This document shows, in pieces, positions 30,661-38,979 of a stretch of DNA of 64,000 bases. The translations under genes and the position numbers were made by a program. Below the pieces are notes generated by a model. That model ran no database searches. It was not told the DNA's origin and worked only from the letters and a program-made list of their open reading frames with translations. Position 1 is the first letter of the stretch. Every line of letters starts with the position of its first letter. The stretch comes from Hyphomonadaceae bacterium (GTDB lineage Bacteria; Pseudomonadota; Alphaproteobacteria; Caulobacterales; Hyphomonadaceae), in assembly GCA_016714495.1 (NCBI GenBank), contig JADKDU010000003.1, forward strand, positions 1 to 64,000. The letters run 5' to 3'.

Positions 30661-31006
30661 GCTCTCACGTCTGGCATCACCGCCAAGTATCGGGCATCGG
30701 CACGCCAGTTCATGATCGACCCGCACGCTCGACTCATCCGGTGCATCGGCTTACTCACCCTTGGACAAAATGCGATGGTCGTACGCTGGCGTCCCCTCAG
30801 GCTGTACTTTGTTCGCGCAATCCGCAGCTTGCATAGTATGGGCTTTCGCAAGGTGCGGCGCTTGGATGCCGGGCTTTCGTGACACCTCAGCATGAATCGG
30901 CTTCGCTCAATTCGCGCGAAGCTGCGATTCTCTCGTTTTTTTGACAGAACCGGTCGCTTGCCGCTGAGATTCCAACCGGTGTCGCGGCGTATTTTTCAAA
31001 CGGCAT
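30661..31006. other. No gene recognised
   Basis: The frame that carries the patatin 3' piece stays open to 30882 but has no recognisable pattern beyond 30660. The rest is ordinary intergenic sequence leading to the promoter at 31007. Confidence 0.4.
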
Positions 31007-31032
31007 GTAACTCCACGGCGCTCTCGCGCGAA
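31007..31032 (+). promoter_or_regulatory. ECF (SigF-type) promoter
   Basis: GTAACT at 31007-31012 and CGAA at 31029-31032, separated by exactly 16 bases. This matches the GTAACC-N16-CGAA element recognised by the NrsF-controlled SigF of Caulobacter with one mismatch. It lies 40 bases before the DUF1223 gene. The cognate ECF sigma gene is the fifth gene downstream. Confidence 0.65.
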
Positions 31033-31071
31033 TGACCCTTTGAACGCGCCGCCATGGCGCCAGAGGGTGCG

Positions 31072-31800
31072 ATGTCGGCATTCAACGCCAAAGACCGGTC
31101 TCTCCTGCGCATGCTTGCGATTGTGGGCGTATCGTTTGCGATCGCGACGGCTTGCATGGACGGCGCCTCCGCCGGGCCGCCTACGGTGGTGGAGCTGTAC
31201 CAGAGCCAGGGGTGCTCATCCTGCCCGCCAGCCAACGAGAACATATCGACGCTGACAGACCGCCCGGACCTTCTCGTCCTCAGCTTCGGCGTGATCTATT
31301 GGGACCGTCTTGGCTGGAAGGACACTTTCGCGTCGCGTGAAAACACGCAGCGGCAGTACGACTACAGCAATGGCCGCTTGAAGCGCCGTTTCGTCGCCAC
31401 CCCGCAAGTGGTGATCAACGGTAAGATCGACATTGTCGGCAACAACCGCGCGGAACTCACGCGCGCGGTGAATGGCGCGAGGTTGCCCGCCGGCGCGCCG
31501 GCTCTGACACTCTCAGGTCCCTTGCTCAGCATAGCCGCGGCAGCTGCGCCATCGGGCGGCGCCGACGTTTGGCTGGTCCGCTATGATCCTCGCACCGTTC
31601 AGGTGCCGATCCAGGCCGGCGAGAACGGTGGTCGCACCCTTCCCCACCGCAACGTCGTCCACGAGCTGGTGCGCGTAGGCGCGTGGACCGGCAAGGCAGC
31701 CACTTACGCCCTGCCGCCGGCGACAGACCCCGCCTACCGCACCGCCATCCTCGTGCAGGGCGTTTCGGGTGGACCGATCATCGCTTCATTCAAAGCCTGA
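31072..31800 (+). CDS. Exported DUF1223 protein (thioredoxin-like)
   Basis: About 242 residues. ATG 31072 is preferred because GAGGG lies about 6 bases upstream; ATG 31054 is in frame. A signal peptide (AIVGVSFAIATACMDGASA) precedes a thioredoxin-like domain with ELYQSQGCSSCPPANENI, the CxxC motif of DUF1223, and TPQVVINGKIDIVG. The family is periplasmic and of unknown reaction, often tied to oxidative or metal stress. It follows an ECF promoter and heads a run of genes ending in the sigma/anti-sigma pair. Confidence 0.85.
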   Translation: MSAFNAKDRSLLRMLAIVGVSFAIATACMDGASAGPPTVVELYQSQGCSSCPPANENISTLTDRPDLLVLSFGVIYWDRLGWKDTFASRENTQRQYDYSNGRLKRRFVATPQVVINGKIDIVGNNRAELTRAVNGARLPAGAPALTLSGPLLSIAAAAAPSGGADVWLVRYDPRTVQVPIQAGENGGRTLPHRNVVHELVRVGAWTGKAATYALPPATDPAYRTAILVQGVSGGPIIASFKA

Positions 31801-31854
31801 CTTCTCTCTTCGCATTCAACCCACGTGCCCCGGCACAGATACAAAGGACATACC

Positions 31855-32103
31855 ATGATCTCCTCTAAACTCTTCGCTTCGATCGCCGCGGCCGCGCTGG
31901 CCCTCGCTGTCGGCGCCTGCTCTCCCGCCGCCGAAGATCCGATGGCCGCGGACGCTATGGCGACAGACGCGATGGCCACCGACGCCATGAAAACTGCCGA
32001 CCCCATGGCGGCAGACGCAATGGCCGCCGATCCGATGAAGCCCGCCGATCCAATGGCGTCAGACCCGATGAAGGCCGATCCGATGAAACCGGCCGGCAAC
32101 TGA
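31855..32103 (+). CDS. MXKDX-type pentapeptide repeat lipoprotein
   Basis: An 82-residue protein with AAAGGACA-type ribosome site, a lipoprotein signal (AAAALALAVGAC, lipid Cys near residue 22) and then almost only a periodic Met/Asp/Ala sequence (ADAMATDAMATDAMK, DPMKPADPM) to the end. This resembles the small 'pentapeptide MXKDX repeat' proteins. About one residue in five is Met, so Cu(I) or other soft-metal binding, or methionine-based oxidant scavenging, is conceivable; neither is shown. It is 54 bases from DUF1223 and part of the ECF locus. Confidence 0.8.
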   Translation: MISSKLFASIAAAALALAVGACSPAAEDPMAADAMATDAMATDAMKTADPMAADAMAADPMKPADPMASDPMKADPMKPAGN

Positions 32104-32110
32104 CGCTGAC

Positions 32111-32160
32111 CGTCGGGACGCCCGGGAGCCCCCCCTCCGACGCATCCGGGCGTCCCGACG
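32111..32160 (+). terminator. Strong intercistronic hairpin
   Basis: Perfect 15-base arms CGTCGGGACGCCCGG (32111-32125) and CCGGGCGTCCCGACG (32146-32160) enclose a 20-base loop. No T-tract follows, so it is more likely an mRNA-stabilising or attenuating element between the lipoprotein and cytochrome genes than a full terminator. Confidence 0.6.
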
Positions 32161-32181
32161 CACTCCATCCTGAGGACAGCC

Positions 32182-32910
32182 ATGACCGCGCCGCCAACGA
32201 GCGAGATCGTCTACCGCCACACGCGAATCGTGCGCATCGCGCACTGGATTAACGCGCTGTGCTTCCTGCTGCTGCTGCTCAGCGGCCTGCAGATCTTCAA
32301 CGCCCATCCCATGCTTTACTGGGGCCAGGCCGGCGCGAATTTCGATCGGCCCTGGCTGTCCATCTCGGGCGGTTTCCCCGACCTCCTCACCCTGCCAAAC
32401 CATCGCGATCTCGGCGCTGGCCGCAACTGGCACTTCTTTTTCGCCTGGATGCTGGTGATAAACGGTCTGCTCTACATCGCCTTCAGCCTGACCAACCGCC
32501 ACTTCGCGCGCGACATCCTGCCGGACAGGCAAGAGCTCAAGCCCGCTCACCTCTGGGAACAGATCGTCCACCATGCGCAGTTCAAGCGCATCACCGGCCC
32601 GGCCGCCAAGCGCTACAACACGCTGCAGAAGCTCGCCTACGTCGTCGTGATCTTCGTGCTTTTCCCGCTGATCATTCTCACCGGCCTCACCATGTCGCCG
32701 GGCTTCAACGCCATCGCGCCGGTTTTTCTCGATCTCTTCGGCGGCCGCCAGTCGGCCCGATCGCTTCACTTCATCGCCGCCAACCTGCTCGTCGCTTTCC
32801 TCCTCATCCATCTCGTCGAAGTCGTCGTCGCCGGCGCCTGGAACGAGATCCGCTCGATGATCACCGGCAAGTTCACCGTGCCGCCCGCCGCTCCGGAGCA
32901 AACCCCGTGA
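32182..32910 (+). CDS. Cytochrome b561-type membrane subunit
   Basis: A 242-residue membrane protein with about five helices and candidate haem-ligating histidines in RIAHWINALCF, RNWHFFFAWM, RSLHFIAANL and LLIHLVEV. This is the di-haem b561 fold used to pass electrons to or from molybdopterin enzymes. The next gene, overlapping by four bases (GTGA), encodes such an enzyme, so the two form one membrane-anchored complex linked to the quinone pool. Confidence 0.88.
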   Translation: MTAPPTSEIVYRHTRIVRIAHWINALCFLLLLLSGLQIFNAHPMLYWGQAGANFDRPWLSISGGFPDLLTLPNHRDLGAGRNWHFFFAWMLVINGLLYIAFSLTNRHFARDILPDRQELKPAHLWEQIVHHAQFKRITGPAAKRYNTLQKLAYVVVIFVLFPLIILTGLTMSPGFNAIAPVFLDLFGGRQSARSLHFIAANLLVAFLLIHLVEVVVAGAWNEIRSMITGKFTVPPAAPEQTP

Positions 32911-33674
32911 AAGACTTTCTCACCCGCCGCAGGCTGCTCACCGGTGGCGCAATCACGCTGGGCGGCCTCGCCCTCACAGGTTGCGACGCCCTTTTCGCCT
33001 CACCTGGCTTCCGCAGCTTTCTCGGCAATGGCGAGGCCCTCACCATGGCCGCCCAGCGCGCGCTGATGGTCGGCCAGCCGCTCGCCCGCGAATTCTCCGA
33101 ACGCGACATCTCGCCCATCTTCAAGGCCAACGGCACGAAGAACCCGAACACGCCCGTCTACAACGCACTTGCCGCCGGCAGCTTCAACACCTGGCGCCTG
33201 CAGATCGACGGCCTCGTCGACCGCCCGCTCTCGCTGTCGCTTGCAGATCTCCGCGCCATTCCCGCCCGCACCCAGATCACCCGCCACGATTGCGTCGAAG
33301 GCTGGAGTGCGATCGGCAAGTGGCAGGGCGCACAGCTCGGCCCGCTCCTGCAGGCAGTCGGCCTCAAGCCCAACGCCCGCTTCGCCGTGATGCACTGCGC
33401 CGACAACTATGGCGGCGGTGCAGACATGTATTACGAGAGCATCGATCTGGTGGACGGATTTCATCCGCAGACGATTCTCGCCTACAGTCTTAATGGCCAG
33501 CCGCTCGACGTCGCCCACGGCGCCCCGCTGCGTCTGCGCGTCGAGCGGCAGCTTGGCTACAAGCACGCCAAATATCTCATGCGCATCGAAATGGTCGAAC
33601 GGCTCGACGCGTTCGGGCGCGGCCGTGGCGGCTATTGGGAAGATCGCGGCTATGAGTGGTATGCCGGCATCTGA
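32907..33674 (+). CDS. Tat-exported sulphite-oxidase-fold molybdopterin oxidoreductase
   Basis: About 256 residues, starting at GTG 32907 which overlaps the cytochrome stop. A twin-arginine signal (TRRRLLTGGAITLGGLALTG) leads to a sulphite-oxidase-type molybdopterin fold. The Mo-ligand cysteine lies in ITRHDCVEGWSAIGKW, and the cofactor pocket includes HCADNYGGGADMYYESID and GAPLRLRVERQLGYKHAKY. It is shorter than, and distinct from, classic MsrP. Periplasmic repair of oxidised methionine or a related S/N-oxide reduction is a reasonable guess given the Met-rich lipoprotein next door. Confidence 0.87.
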   Translation: MKDFLTRRRLLTGGAITLGGLALTGCDALFASPGFRSFLGNGEALTMAAQRALMVGQPLAREFSERDISPIFKANGTKNPNTPVYNALAAGSFNTWRLQIDGLVDRPLSLSLADLRAIPARTQITRHDCVEGWSAIGKWQGAQLGPLLQAVGLKPNARFAVMHCADNYGGGADMYYESIDLVDGFHPQTILAYSLNGQPLDVAHGAPLRLRVERQLGYKHAKYLMRIEMVERLDAFGRGRGGYWEDRGYEWYAGI

Positions 33675-33751
33675 TCCGCACGTGACAACCGTCGCAAGGC
33701 TCCGCTACACAGAAGCGGCTGCTATCACGCGGCGCTTGGGCGGACCTCGGT

Positions 33752-34294
33752 TTGGCATCGGACATCGAAGCTCGATTGAAAGCGTTAATGCTTCGCGGAC
33801 TTGGCGGAGACGGAGCAGCGCATGCCGAAATGCTCGGCGCGATGGCGGTCTATCTTCGCGGGTTCCTGGCGCGCAAGATAGGCCGCGGCGCCGCCGACCT
33901 GGAGGATCTCGTGCAGGAATCCCTGCTTGCCATACACCTCAAGCGGGAAACCTACGACACGTCCCAGCCTTTCACGGCATGGGCTTTTGCTATCGCAAGG
34001 TACAAGCTGATCGACTGGTTCCGCCGCAACCGCATCCGCCGCACCGAACCGATCGACGAAGCCGCCGAACTCTTCGCCAGCGAGGACAGCAACGAAGCCG
34101 CCACGCGTCACGATCTCGGAAAGCTTGTGTCCATCCTGCCGGAGAAGCAGCGCACCTTGCTGGAAGACGTCAAGATCGCGGGCCTCTCCCACGCCGAAGC
34201 CGCGCGCAAGGCGGGCATGACCGAAGGCGCCGTGAAAGTCTCGATCCATCGCAGCCTGCAAGTCCTGATGCGGAGGGCGCGCGATGAAAACTGA
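33752..34294 (+). CDS. ECF-type RNA polymerase sigma factor (SigF-like)
   Basis: A 180-residue sigma factor opening at TTG 33752 (a weak start; none better is in frame). Region 2 reads ADLEDLVQESLLAIHLKRET and FTAWAFAIARYKLIDWFRRN; region 4 reads LPEKQRTLLEDVKIAGLSHA and GAVKVSIHRSLQVLMRR. Its stop overlaps the NrsF gene start. In Caulobacter the SigF/NrsF pair answers heavy-metal stress and uses the promoter motif found at 31007. By analogy it probably drives the DUF1223 to oxidoreductase genes upstream. Confidence 0.9.
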   Translation: MASDIEARLKALMLRGLGGDGAAHAEMLGAMAVYLRGFLARKIGRGAADLEDLVQESLLAIHLKRETYDTSQPFTAWAFAIARYKLIDWFRRNRIRRTEPIDEAAELFASEDSNEAATRHDLGKLVSILPEKQRTLLEDVKIAGLSHAEAARKAGMTEGAVKVSIHRSLQVLMRRARDEN

Positions 34295-34924
34295 TGAGCT
34301 GATCAGCCTCCTCGCCCGCGACGCAGCGCCGGTGAAGTCCAGCACATTGCCGCGCCGCCTGTCCGCCCTTGCGTTGGCTGGCGGCTTTGCGGCCCTTGTG
34401 ATGATGATCCCGGCGATCGGTTTCCGCCGCGATTTGCCGGGCGCCCTGGCCGACCCCAGCTTCTGGATGAAGGCGGTATACACCGTCGGCCTTTCAGCCG
34501 CCGGCTTCCTGCTTTCCGAGCGACTGTCACGCCCCGGCGGCGGCAGCCGGCCTGGCTGGACGATCGCAGCCGGTTGCGCCGCCGCAATCGTCGCACTCGC
34601 GATCATTCAACTGGCGACCATGCCGCCCGCTGAAGTGCCGGCCGCAATCATGGGCGGCAGCTGGGATTCCTGCCCTGGCTGATCTTCGCGCTCGCTCTGC
34701 CGGGTCTAGCCGCGACCCTCCGGGCCATGCGCGGCTTTGCCCCCACCCGCACCGCGCTCGCCGGCGCCGCCGCCGGCCTGCTTGCGGGCGGCGTCTCGGC
34801 AACCGTCTATGGCCTACACTGCGACGAGAACGCCGCGGCCTTCGTCGCCGTCTGGTACTCGCTCGGTATCGGCATGACCGCTGTCGCGGGCGCGATCCTG
34901 GGCCCGCGCGTCCTTCGCTGGTAG
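34284..34924 (+). pseudogene. nrsF: NrsF/DUF1109 anti-sigma factor, one frameshift
   Basis: Starts 11 bases inside the end of the sigma gene (MKTDELISLLARDAAPVKSS, the DUF1109 N-terminus). Four membrane helices can be read before the frame stops at 34682. Shifting by one base near 34655-34672 continues as LPWLIFALALPGLAATLRAM and ends RVLRW at 34924, giving the usual six-helix protein of about 212 residues. NrsF holds the sigma factor at the membrane until a metal or oxidant signal. If the shift is real the sigma factor would be partly unrestrained; a sequence error is equally possible. Confidence 0.8.
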
Positions 34925-34927
34925 AAT

Positions 34928-35190
34928 TGTCAGAAGAGCACTGTCAATTTAACCACGTGAGGTTTTGTTGGCCTTAGGCGGGCCTTAGTCCGTCACGCCA
35001 CCGCCCTGCTCAAGAAAGATTCCGAGCGTGCGCGAACGCCACGATGCGCCAGCATTTCTTCGCCATCACGCAAGCTGAGTGTAACGCGGAAGTAGAGCCA
35101 AACGGCGCGCTGAATCACGGCTGGCGGAAAGCGGCGACGTTTGTAGGAAACACTCGCGATAAGCCCGGGTTCGAACAACAGGCGCACCAG
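34928..35190 (-). mobile_element. IS6-family remnant, internally deleted
   Basis: A terminal stretch (ATTGTCAG, CACTGTCAATTTAACC) and tail sequence (CGCCACCGCCCTGCTCAAG) are joined directly to the head end, whose minus strand reads KRRRFPPAVIQRAVWLYFR then LSLRDGEEMLAHRGV. The transposase core between is absent. A first fusion of this kind is seen at 16966-17272. Confidence 0.7.
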
Positions 35191-35813
35191 ATCGGTCGCG
35201 TCTTCAAGATTTCACGGGATAACGGCGTTTGCCTCCAGAGCACCGCTCGCTTCGGCCTGATTAACGGCTCGGACGATTCGATGTTCAAGCTGTTTGTCGA
35301 GCGTGAATTCTGTCCGCGAAGCGGGCCCGGGCAATCGGACTGATCTGGCCCCCGGATCACAAGGTCTCGAGCTCCTTGCGATAGACGACTTCTACCCACG
35401 CCGTTACCCCGCACAGACCGCCTCCGTCCGTATGCCGAATAGTCCGAACGTAAGCTAGCTTCTCAAGTCCGTCGCAACTGAGAGACGCTATTGGTCGCGG
35501 CGTGCTTCGAGACTGTCTGGCGTTGAAACCAACAGCACGATCGGTAGCGCACACTCAGCATCGTCCGTTTTTGATACTGAACTCACAGTTCTTGAGCTTC
35601 GCAACTTCGTGATGGGAAACTCAGAAGTCTACCGTTGAAGAAACACAGATCGATCCTCATTCTTATTGAGCGGACCGGGCCCCTCTGGCTGATGTGCAGC
35701 GATTGCTGATCATCTGCGATGTCGGACCGCATCGGGGAGCATCCCGATTGTGGCTCGGACGCTTAATCCCAGACACCATCGCGCTCCTGCAGGTTGAATG
35801 AGAGGAGTCATGC
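35191..35813. other. Intergenic stretch without a recognised gene
   Basis: No supported coding region, IS end or repeat is visible. Short frames on both strands have no protein pattern. A weak ribosome site (AGGAG near 35802) precedes the next gene. Confidence 0.4.
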
Positions 35814-36059
35814 ATGTCTGGAAGGCTTTATCGCGCCCTATCGCTGGCGCACCAGCAGGTTCAAGCAAAAATCGAAACAGAAGAGCGGTCGCTTGCACCC
35901 GACTGGTTTCGGATCAACGAGCTGAAACGTCGGAAGCTGTCTATCAAGGACAGGATGAGATCCGTTCTCGAACACGGTCGCGACGCGCATCCGCTGCGAT
36001 CTCCAACGGGTGGCGTCCGGCGGCCAAGCCGGGGCATCCCACTCAGCAGCGACGCCTAG
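35814..36059 (+). CDS. DUF465-like small helical protein
   Basis: An 81-residue protein. The first ~50 residues form the DUF465 helical hairpin (RALSLAHQQVQAKIETEERS, WFRINELKRRKLSIKDRM). The C-terminal 30 residues are basic and unlike the family. DUF465 proteins are small cytosolic coiled coils of unknown role. It is 9 bases from the zf-TFIIB gene and upstream of terC. Confidence 0.7.
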   Translation: MSGRLYRALSLAHQQVQAKIETEERSLAPDWFRINELKRRKLSIKDRMRSVLEHGRDAHPLRSPTGGVRRPSRGIPLSSDA

Positions 36060-36068
36060 GAGATCATC

Positions 36069-36359
36069 ATGCCCCTTCTGACATCTCCGATTGATGGCGT
36101 CACAATGCGCCAGATCCGCCGTTATGGCATTGAGCTGGATGTCTGCCCGACTTCGGGTGGCGTATGGCTCGACAAGGGCGAACTCGAGAAACTCATCGCT
36201 CTCGTCACCGAGGAAGCCGTGCAAACGGTGGAGGCCGACGTCGAGCGTTCCCGCAAGGCCGGCCGGGCTTACGGCGAGGACGGTGATGATGATGATTTCA
36301 ATGATCATCGTCGCCGTGGCGGCAAGCGACGTTCTCGTTTTCTCGACATCTTCGACTGA
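36069..36359 (+). CDS. zf-TFIIB-like protein lacking the first cysteine pair
   Basis: A 96-residue protein. The second half of the zf-TFIIB motif is clear (ELDVCPTSGGVWLDKGELEK), but the usual N-terminal CPxC is replaced by TSPIDG and the second cysteine of CPxC by Ser, leaving one zinc-type ligand. The tail is acidic then basic (EDGDDDDFNDHRRRGGKRR). Metal binding in the usual way is doubtful. It is followed by a strong terminator, so it ends a two-gene unit. Confidence 0.72.
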   Translation: MPLLTSPIDGVTMRQIRRYGIELDVCPTSGGVWLDKGELEKLIALVTEEAVQTVEADVERSRKAGRAYGEDGDDDDFNDHRRRGGKRRSRFLDIFD

Positions 36360-36373
36360 CAGACGTGAAGTTG

Positions 36374-36405
36374 CGGCGCCGGCATTTTTGATGCCGGCGC
36401 CGTTT
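36374..36405 (+). terminator. Rho-independent terminator
   Basis: Perfect 12-base arms CGGCGCCGGCAT (36374-36385) and ATGCCGGCGCCG (36391-36402) with a five-base loop, followed by TTT. It closes the DUF465/zf-TFIIB unit and separates it from terC. Confidence 0.8.
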
Positions 36406-36532
36406 ACACGATCATCCACGTAGCAAACGACTTCTTCACGCCGACACACTTCGTGTGTCGAAGCCGATACCTGCATCGCAGCAAGCTTGGGTCGGGGCCC
36501 GCGCCGCGATGCTTGCCTTCAAGGTTCACACT

Positions 36533-37597
36533 ATGCCCTTCGACATTTTTGCAGAATTCGCTGGCCAGCCTCTTTGGCTGTGGGCCGCCTTTCTTTCATT
36601 TGTTGGCCTCGTCCTCTGGCTTGATCTCGGAGTCATCAACAATCATGACGGCGTAATCTCTCCCGCACGAAGTGCTATGATGTGGGGTGGCTTTGCCACG
36701 TGCGCCCTGGTGTTCGCAGGTTATGTATATTTTCTGTACGAACCGGACCCCGCGTTCTACTCGGGTACAGGCGACCTGAACGCGCAGGCGACTGTCCAGT
36801 ACGTTACTGGCTATCTGCTGGAGACCGCCCTTGCATTCGACAACATATTTGTCATCTCGATGGTCTTCGCCTTCTTCGCGGTGCCGCCTGCCTATCAGCA
36901 CCGCGTTCTTTTCTGGGGCATTATCGGAGCCATCGTCTTTCGAGCGATCTTCATCGGGCTCGGTTCGGCGATCGTCAACGAACTCACCTGGGTGCTGTTC
37001 GTCTTCGCAGCAATCCTGATCTTCAGCGGTTGGAAGATGTTACGCTCAATGGGGGCGGCCAGCCATGCACCTGACGCCAGCAAGATCGTGCGTTTCGTTG
37101 AGCGGTTCGTGCCGGTTACCCAGGACATTCGTAACCACAACTTCTTTGTTCGCGTGCCGAACCCTGCGGGCAGAGCAGTGCTTCACGCAACTCCGCTGTT
37201 CCTTGCCCTCTTGACCGTGGAATTGGTCGATATCGTATTCGCCATCGACAGCGTCCCGGCGATCTTTGCTGTCACGCGCGATCCGTTCATCGTCTATACG
37301 TCTAACATCTTCGCGATCCTCGGACTGCGTTCAATGTACTTCATGCTGGCTGCTGCAGCGAACCGGTTCGTCTACCTCAAAGCAGGTCTAGCCGCCGTGC
37401 TGGTTTTGATCGGCGGCAAGATCATCTGGAATTTCGGTCTGCACAAAGAGTTGCATCTTGTGCCCTATCTCGAAGCTCACTGGTCGCTGCTGGCAACTCT
37501 AGTCCTGGTTGGTGGAGCCATACTTGCGTCTGTATGGACGACGCGCACTGTCAAGGACTCAACCCAACTGGGGCCAACAGGCGGCGATCAAAGGTGA
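36533..37597 (+). CDS. terC: TerC-family integral membrane protein
   Basis: 354 residues from ATG 36533. About eight or nine membrane helices carry the two signature acidic motifs of TerC: YLLETALAFDNIFVISMVFA and ELVDIVFAIDSVPAIFAVT. TerC proteins are linked to tellurite resistance and to manganese export or metallation of secreted proteins. The gene is complete. Downstream, beyond IS debris, lie three TerB-like genes on the other strand, making a Ter-type locus. Confidence 0.92.
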   Translation: MPFDIFAEFAGQPLWLWAAFLSFVGLVLWLDLGVINNHDGVISPARSAMMWGGFATCALVFAGYVYFLYEPDPAFYSGTGDLNAQATVQYVTGYLLETALAFDNIFVISMVFAFFAVPPAYQHRVLFWGIIGAIVFRAIFIGLGSAIVNELTWVLFVFAAILIFSGWKMLRSMGAASHAPDASKIVRFVERFVPVTQDIRNHNFFVRVPNPAGRAVLHATPLFLALLTVELVDIVFAIDSVPAIFAVTRDPFIVYTSNIFAILGLRSMYFMLAAAANRFVYLKAGLAAVLVLIGGKIIWNFGLHKELHLVPYLEAHWSLLATLVLVGGAILASVWTTRTVKDSTQLGPTGGDQR

Positions 37598-37771
37598 GCA
37601 CAGAGAACTGTCAGGCAAACTTGCTCAAGCTTTGAAGGACTTTCGACAGACCTGTCGTGCTCACGCCACCGCCCCGCTCCAAACAGATTCCGAGCGTGAG
37701 CTAAGTATGACCTGCCCCAGGATTTTCGGACCAAGAGTTGCTTGAGAGACGGCCTTCTGGGAAGAGGGTCC

Positions 37772-38035
37772 ATGCGCAAGGCGCGGTTTACGGACGAACA
37801 GATGGTGGCGATCCTGCGGGAAGCGGATCGCGAGGCGCCGGCAGTTGTCGCGAAGCGGCACAAGGTCAGCGAGCAGACGATCTACAACTGGCGCAAGAAG
37901 TTCGGCGCGCTGGGCACGGACGAGGTCCGCCGCCTGAAGCAGCTCGAGATCGAGAACGGGCGGCTGAAGAAGCTTGTCGCCGAGCGTGATCTCGAGATCG
38001 AGGTGATGAAGGAGATCGCTGCAAAAAAATGGTAA
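37772..38035 (+). CDS. IS3-family OrfA
   Basis: An 87-residue helix-turn-helix protein (RFTDEQMVAILREADREAPA, SEQTIYNWRKKFG) with a leucine-zipper tail (LEIENGRLKKLVAERDLEIE). It starts at ATG 37772 after GAAGAGGG. It ends at TAA 38033-38035 just after an A7 run at 38025-38031, where a -1 frameshift would fuse it to OrfB. Confidence 0.92.
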   Translation: MRKARFTDEQMVAILREADREAPAVVAKRHKVSEQTIYNWRKKFGALGTDEVRRLKQLEIENGRLKKLVAERDLEIEVMKEIAAKKW

Positions 38036-38979
38036 GCGTGCAGGCCCGTCGGGACGCAGTGGCGTTCGCGACGACCCGAGGCGTATCGCAACGCCGCGCC
38101 TGCACGCTTCTCGATGTTGCGCGATCAGCGCTTGGCTATTGTTCGCGCCTGGCGGTGAAGGACGCTCCGGCGCTGAAGCGGATGGTCGAGCTGTCGCTGC
38201 AGTATCCGCGCTATGGCTATCGGCGGATCGCGATCTTCCTGCGTCGCGACGGGCATGAGATGAGTTTCGGAAGGGCGCATCGTCTCTGGCAGGCGTCGCG
38301 ACTGCAATTGCCGAAGAAGCGCGGGCGGAAGCGCATTGCCAGCGGACGCCCACGCCCCAACGCTCCCAATGGCCCGAACCAGGTGTGGAGCTATGACTTC
38401 GTCTTCGACTGGTGCGCCAACGGGCAGAAGCTGAAGTGCCTGACGGTGAGCGACGAGTGGACGAAGGAAGGTCTCGCCATCGAAGTTGATGGCCGCATTC
38501 GTTCGCCGCGCGTGATCGAGGTTCTGTCGCGGCTGGTCTCGGAGCGTGGCGCGCCGCGTTTTCTGAGGTCAGACAACGGCCCCGAGTTCGTCTCTCGCGC
38601 ATTGCTGCAGTGGATCGTGGATCAGGGCATCGAGACTACGCTGATCGATCCCGGCAAGCCCTGGCAGAACGCAACAACTGAGAGCTTTAACGGCAAGTTC
38701 CGCGACGAGTGCCTGTCGCTCGAATGGTTCAGGTCACGCGACGAAGCAAAGGTGCTGATCGAGACCTGGCGGCGTCACTTCAACGAGGTGCGCCCGCATT
38801 CGTCACTCGGCTACATGACACCGAACGAGTTTGTCGCCAGTATCACCATCAACGCAGCGCCCGTGACCGCGACGGAGCGGACCGCTGCGGTACGTGGGGC
38901 CTCCGCGCTCCGCTCCGTCGCTCAATCGCTCCTTCGGGGGCAAACACAGAAAGCAGAACTGGCCGCCTACTCAAAATAG
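38029..38979 (+). CDS. IS3-family OrfB transposase (DDE)
   Basis: A 316-residue integrase-type protein in the -1 frame relative to OrfA. An HTH_21-type region (QYPRYGYRRIAIFLRRDGHE) precedes the catalytic core with DDE residues in QVWSYDFVFDW, RFLRSDNGPEFVS and NATTESFNGKFRDECL. The end (RPHSSLGYMTPNEF) is canonical. It is likely made as an OrfAB fusion by slippage on the A7 run. The frame is intact. Confidence 0.93.
   Translation: MVSVQARRDAVAFATTRGVSQRRACTLLDVARSALGYCSRLAVKDAPALKRMVELSLQYPRYGYRRIAIFLRRDGHEMSFGRAHRLWQASRLQLPKKRGRKRIASGRPRPNAPNGPNQVWSYDFVFDWCANGQKLKCLTVSDEWTKEGLAIEVDGRIRSPRVIEVLSRLVSERGAPRFLRSDNGPEFVSRALLQWIVDQGIETTLIDPGKPWQNATTESFNGKFRDECLSLEWFRSRDEAKVLIETWRRHFNEVRPHSSLGYMTPNEFVASITINAAPVTATERTAAVRGASALRSVAQSLLRGQTQKAELAAYSK

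Noticed and set aside
31920..32100. DNA repeats in the Met/Asp lipoprotein as a satellite or CRISPR
   Set aside because: The periodicity is codon-based inside an open frame with a lipobox; it is protein repeat coding.
32259..32906. Upstream extension of the molybdopterin enzyme frame through the cytochrome gene
   Set aside because: The translated extension is Arg/Pro/His-rich noise; the GTG at 32907 with a Tat signal is the natural start.
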